From NCBI GenBank assembly GCA_029721435.1, contig CM056573.1, positions 47,714,501 to 47,778,500 of the forward strand: a stretch of DNA of 64,000 nucleotides, given 5' to 3'. Made by a program: the position numbers and the translations under genes. This DNA comes from Gymnothorax reevesii (taxonomy: Eukaryota > Chordata > Actinopteri > Anguilliformes > Muraenidae). This document shows positions 59,601 to 64,000 of this stretch, piece after piece; the first letter of the stretch is position 1; the number at the start of each line of letters is the position of its first letter. Below the pieces are notes generated by a model. It worked only from the letters and a program-made list of their open reading frames with translations, had not been told where the DNA came from and did not search any database.

Positions 59601-61149
59601 TTCACATTTGAACACCTCTTTTCTGATAAAATTGCAGCATTACATTTACAGTCTACTCATATAAATATATATTTCTGCCATTAGAGGATGTGCCCATGTC
59701 AAGACTCAAACTGGAAATCTCCGTTTCAAAGAATAGTTCCCTCAGAATGGCAGGCTTGCATCAGTGGAATATATCACCATAGCATCTATAATCTATAATA
59801 TATTTGAGGTTTATGTCTGTCTGTCTGTGTGTATGTACACGTTTTTCTCCTGCATTTCTCAACCGATTATCACCAAATTTGGTGTGATTATCTACTTGGA
59901 CACCAGGGAAGGACTTGACGTTGCCTGGTTTTTGAAAAACGGTCATGCACGAAAAAAAAAATGGCAATTTCACTGCGGGTAGCGGGTAGCAGCTAGTTTT
60001 ATATAATTCCTCTGTGACGACCAAAAAACTGAAAACATCAGGAAAGTATAACAGCCAGATACAATTAATTCAGGCCTTTACATTAGAAATATTTGCAAAA
60101 TATGCAATAGTCAGCATGCAAACGTGCTGAAGCGTTCTACACCTTTTCTAACAACAGGAGAATGTTGAAATACAGCCCATCCACGCTCAAAATAATTTCC
60201 TTCTTAGTTGCGTTGTGCAAGTAATAAATCTAACCGCAGCAGCCATAAAGGTCATACTTTGCTGCGTCTTTGAAGCACACAGCTGTCATAATGTCATGTC
60301 TCATCAACACTTGAATTGAATTGTGGAGGTTGCGCTGCTTTTCCTGATTTTAAGGAGCCAGTCCTCTTAGAAACTTTCAAGGGCGTGGTGTGTCTCCGTA
60401 TGGTATCATTTTAAATTCAGATTGAATGAAACGTCCAAAGTTGTTTCTTCCATTTATTGAATTGTTTGATCTCAACTAAATCTATATATTGGGTTTTTGC
60501 AGTTTGAATTTTACTGAATACTGCCGAAGAGAAGTTTGGAAGAAGTAGAAGTTGAATTGGTTCCTGGCTGAACTTCATTCAAAAGACTGCTCCAATTCTG
60601 AATGGAGGATTATTATTACTGAGGCAGAAAACTGCTGTCTTTTTTCAATGACTTCTTCTGCCGACTGACTTAAAAAAATAAATACGAAACAGGTTTTAGT
60701 GGTGGTCAAACCAGTAAAAGCACAAAGGTTCCTAGTCCAGCATTGATTAATAAGCATTCTTACAGTGCCTGCTGCAGGGTGTGCCTCAGTGCATAACCCT
60801 GACTCATCAAGGAAGTTTAATTTTTCCAGGTTTTACAATCTCATCACTCAACACCAGCTCCCCCCAGGTCTAACAAGTATCATTGGTCTGTCCTTACCAG
60901 CTGGGAAGATGTGCAGTAAGCATCATAATACAGACACATCATTTTAGTCCTGCACTCCAGCATTTTGTACGGAGACGATGAACAATTACAAAGAGGTTGA
61001 AGTATTCACTATGAGCTTTGAGTGTTTTTATCCACAGTATATTGATGGAACCATTTACTTTCGGCAGCACGTGTTGTACATAGTCCACACCAAAAAATTA
61101 ATAAATAATAATAATAATTAAAAAAAAATTTATATATATATATATATAT

Positions 61150-61183
<34 letters not shown>

Positions 61184-61290
61184 TTTTTCCCCAAATCTGC
61201 ATTAGATGTTTACTTTAGGTTTCAATATTAGAGTTTGTGAGGATTGAAAAGTAATCCAGTGAATCCAATGATTTATCCACCTCGGACCGG
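56675..61290. other. Intergenic region between prr15 and fkbp14
   Basis: I recognise no gene. A G-run lies at about 57025-57036 and a (TTC)n tract at about 57158-57175. At about 59800-60000 there is a repeat-like stretch ('ctgtctgtctgtgtgtatgt', 'caaatttggtgtgattatct', 'gtcatgcacgaaaaaaaa', then 'gcgggtagcgggtagcagc') that resembles a dispersed repeat, but I could not classify it. Other frames are short and AT-driven. Confidence 0.5.
61130..61182. repeat. Compound (TA)n(CA)n microsatellite
   Basis: About 22 bases of TA repeats are followed by about 30 bases of CA repeats. Confidence 0.95.
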
Positions 61291-61295
61291 TGATA

Positions 61296-61301
61296 TTTAT
61301 T
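61296..61301 (-). terminator. fkbp14: Candidate fkbp14 polyadenylation signal
   Basis: On the minus strand AATAAA lies about 640 bases beyond the fkbp14 stop. It is only a candidate, since AT-rich DNA produces such motifs by chance. Confidence 0.3.
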
Positions 61302-61939
61302 GAGGCGCAAGGTGGATAATGACATCACACAAACATTGTTAAAGATTAATAAAATGTAGCAGACTGCCAGTTTGACCATAACAGCTGACAGTTTTCTTAT
61401 AATTAATCATCCATTAAACCCCGACCGTTGCCTCTTCCAGGTACATGTTATTCAACATTACAGTGCCACCTCTTGGCGAAAAGAAAAATTGCAATATAAA
61501 TTAAAAATCCAGGAGAAAAGACAGATTGATCACTGCGATACAAATAAAACACACAAGCGCACTAAGGTAATAACATAAAATAAGAGCTTTAATAACTCAT
61601 TCACTCGTTTATCAGTCACTTGAAAATGTACAGAAACAGCTTGTAAGACAGACTGGACAAATTATGTTGACATCTGATGCTTAGAAAAAAAAAAGGCACC
61701 TTGTATACAAAATCTAAAAAAAGAAACAGCAAAATTAAACACAAATGTTGTGACCTTAGAAATTATGAGAGATTTTAAATCGCTTAAAATAGTGCTTTGA
61801 AATACAGTCAAGCAACCTTTAAAGGTTTAATTGCATAAACCTTCATGGATTTACATAGAAAAAAAACTACATTTTTCCATGGGCTGCGGAATATTTTACT
61901 GAGGTATTAAAATTTGCTTGGTCTTGGTTAATACTGTAA

Positions 61940-62098
61940 CTACAGCTCATCGTGCTGGAAAGTAAATTCTCTCGCAGATATAAATCCGTCCTCGTCTTCA
62001 TCCTCATGCTTGAAAATGTCATCGACCATGTCATCGTGTTGAGTATCATTCCCAGAGTAACCATGTTTCTCAAACTCTTTGCGCAGATATTCTTTGAC
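61940..62098 (-). CDS. fkbp14: fkbp14, last coding exon (ER peptidyl-prolyl isomerase)
   Basis: The minus strand, after an acceptor reading CTTTTGTGACAG, encodes VKEYLRKEFEKHGYSGNDTQ, HDDMVDDIFKHEDEDEDGFI and SAREFTFQHDEL-stop (52 residues). It contains an EF-hand loop DEDEDGFISARE (61967-62002) with all usual calcium ligands, and ends in the ER-retrieval signal HDEL. This matches the C-terminus of FKBP14, an ER-lumen prolyl isomerase acting on procollagens. The FKBP domain and signal peptide are on exons beyond the window end. The exon starts in phase 0. Confidence 0.94.
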   Translation of the reverse strand, partial: VKEYLRKEFEKHGYSGNDTQHDDMVDDIFKHEDEDEDGFISAREFTFQHDEL

Positions 62099-62177
62099 CT
62101 GTCACAAAAGAGAACAAAAGAAATCAAATAAGTAGTCTCCATCATGACATCGGCTCCTCAAGTCTATTTTAAATTAT

Positions 62178-62330
62178 GTGTTGGGGAAAAGTATTTGCCA
62201 TCTCTGAATTTCCTCTATTTTTGCACATTTGTCACAATAAATTGTTTCACATCATATAGATTGTAGTAAAAGAGGAGACTAAGAGAACATGAGAAAACAA
62301 AAAATATAGTTTTTAAGCCTTTCATGGCAA
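62178..62330. repeat. Terminal fragment of an F-type Tc1-like element
   Basis: The start 'ggaaaagtatttgccatctc' followed by 'tttttgcacatttgtcacaa' resembles the terminus of the transposon family at 23265-25488. Only this end is recognisable. It lies about 80 bases upstream of the fkbp14 exon, within its intron. Confidence 0.55.
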
Positions 62331-62857
62331 GTCATCATATACATGGATTTCCAAATGGGAGGCTTATTCACGTTCAAGCAAAGAACCCATAAGAATACAT
62401 AATTTCTAGGCCAGTCGCCTGTCATTCTCCTCCTAGAAAACAGACTCTTTTTAGTGGCAATCCCTTCTATGATAATGAGCTCAGCTCTGATTGGCCAGTG
62501 AACAGAGATACTGGTCTCTTACACCAGCAGTGCTCAAATTAGGTCTTCAGGGACCCCTGTGTATGCTTGTTTCCATTCCAACCATAATGGCAATCCCAGA
62601 ATTTTAACAAGCTGTTCATTTTTCTAAACAAGGATCTTATACAGAGGGAGTACTTTAACTCTCAAATCCTATCCTGTCAGAAAAATATTTGGATGTCATG
62701 AAAAATACACCGTCTGTGGCTATGTAATACTTATTGGATTTGCATTTGGATTATAATTTATAAAGAGTAAATTTAAATATGCATATAACTGCAGGTAAAG
62801 AGCTAAATTACCTATAAATCATTAAATTAAAGACTAAGGTCAATCAGCAAGCATGTA
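62331..62857. other. fkbp14 intron, possible hAT-type fragment
   Basis: 'cagtgctcaaattaggtctt' at about 62527 resembles the CAGTG-starting ends of hAT miniature elements, but no opposite end is seen. Nothing else is recognised. Confidence 0.35.
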
Positions 62858-64000
62858 CAAAACCCAAAACCAGTGAAGTTGGCACGTTATGCAAATCGTA
62901 GATAAAAACAGAATACAATGATTTGCAAATCTTTTTCAACTTGTATTCACTTGAATACACTGCAAAGACAAGATGTTTAATGTTCAAACTGAGAAACTTT
63001 TTTTTTTTTTGCAAATAATCATTAACTTAGAATTTAAAGGCAGCAACACATTGCAAAAAAGTTGGCACAGGGGCCTTTTTACCACAGTGTTACATCGCCT
63101 TTCCTTTTAACGACACTCAGTAAACGTTTGAGAACTGAGGAGACCAATTTTTGAAGCTTTTCAGGTGGAATTCTTTCCCATTCTTGCTTGATGTACAGCT
63201 TAAGTTGTTCAACAGTCCGGGGTCTCCGTTGTCGTATTTTAGGCTTCATAATGCGCCACACATTTTCAATGGGAGACAGGTCTGGACTACAGGCAGGCCA
63301 GTCTAGTACCCGCACTCTTTTACTACGAAGCCATGCTGTTGTAACACATGCAGAATGTGGCTTGGCATTGTCTTGCTGAAATAAGCAGGGGCGTGAAAAA
63401 GACGTTGCTTGGATGGCAACATATGTTGCTCCAAAACCTGTATGTACCTTTCAGCATTAATGGTGCCTTCATATATGTGTAAGTTGCCCATGTCTTGGGC
63501 ACTAATACACCCCCATACCATCACAGATGCTGGCTTTTGAACTTTGCGCCTATAACAGTTTGGATGGTTCTTTTCCTCTTTGCTCCGGAGGACACGACGT
63601 CCACAGTTTCCAAAAACAATTTGAAATGTGGACTCGTCAGACCACAGAACACTTTTCCACTTTGCATCAGTCTATCTTAGATGAGCTTGGGCCCAGCGAA
63701 GCCGGCGGCGTTTCTGGGTGCTGTTGATAAATGGCTTTCGCTTTGCATTGTAGAGTTTTAACTTGCACTTGCAGATGTAGCGACGAACTGTAGTTACTGA
63801 CAGTGGTTTTCTGAAGTGTTCCTGAGCCCATATGGTGATGTCCTTTACACACTGATGTCGGTTTTTGATGCAGTACCATCTGAGGAATCGAAGGTCACGG
63901 GCATTCAATGTTGGTTTTCGGCCTTGTCGCTTACGTGCAGTGATTTCTCCAGATTCTCTGAACCTTTTGACGATATTACGGACCGTAGATGATGAAATCC
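62858..64000 (-). mobile_element. Tc1-like DNA transposon D, cut by window end
   Basis: The sequence parallels copy C across its shared parts ('acagaatacaatgatttgca', 'caacagtccggggtctccgt'). The left end, CAAAACCCAAAACCAGTGAA after TA at 62856-62857, is a diverged terminal repeat. The transposase reads leftward, and the element continues beyond the window. It lies in an fkbp14 intron. Confidence 0.85.
63079..64000 (-). pseudogene. Tc1-like transposase, broken, N-terminus outside window
   Basis: Minus-strand segments include [40 protein letters not shown] and [20 protein letters not shown], ending GDVTLW-stop at 63079. The catalytic segments lie in different frames, so it is inactive. It retains the DNA-binding region that copy C lost. 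Confidence 0.85.

Noticed and set aside
59790..60005. Possible Helitron 3' end ('gcagctagt' after a GC-rich stretch)
   Set aside because: No clear terminal hairpin of the expected form and no 5' end; left as unclassified repeat-like sequence.

Overview
The window is nuclear DNA from a ray-finned fish, most likely a teleost. The genes have vertebrate exon/intron structure with GT-AG boundaries. The space between exons is filled with typical fish mobile elements: Tc1-like transposons, hAT miniature elements, a sushi-type Ty3/gypsy retrotransposon and TTAA-flanked elements. There is no bacterial, viral or CRISPR content, and most open frames in the window are chance frames or transposon debris.

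Three protein-coding genes are present. The main one is chn2 (beta-chimaerin) on the + strand. Twelve coding exons lie between 16102 and 46596 and join in phase to give SH2, C1 and RhoGAP domains ending in DVLF-stop. The extreme N-terminal exon of the long (beta2-type) form is not visible and is probably upstream of the window. A second, short-form (beta1-type) start lies inside the gene: a CpG-rich stretch followed by about 60 codons (33932-34111) that run without interruption into the shared exon at 34112. The acceptor used by the long form is therefore buried inside short-form coding sequence. Downstream lie a single-exon prr15-like gene (56228-56593, +) and the last exon of fkbp14 (62098-61940, -), which ends in an EF-hand and an HDEL ER-retention tail. 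The order chn2-prr15-fkbp14 agrees with the human 7p14.3 neighbourhood, from memory.

Region by region: 1-16.1 kb is mostly repeats, with a hAT miniature element nested in a Tc1-like copy, a 2.8 kb TTAA-flanked element, and an older repeat split by a hAT element that was itself split by a 4.35 kb retrotransposon. 16.1-46.6 kb is chn2; its introns hold three decayed Tc1-like transposons, a SINE, a 44-bp minisatellite, a telomere-like foldback and a second truncated TTAA element. 46.6-54.5 kb is repeats, including a large inverted repeat. 54.5-62.1 kb holds prr15 and the fkbp14 tail. 62.1-64 kb is fkbp14 intron with a Tc1-like copy running off the window end.

The genes do not form one pathway. 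Beta-chimaerin is a diacylglycerol-responsive Rac GTPase-activating protein, FKBP14 is an ER prolyl isomerase, and PRR15 is a small proline-rich protein of poorly defined role. I found no convincing new biological system. The most informative signals are the intronic chn2 promoter with its overlapping acceptor, the self-primer geometry of the retrotransposon, and the layered insertions that can be ordered in time.
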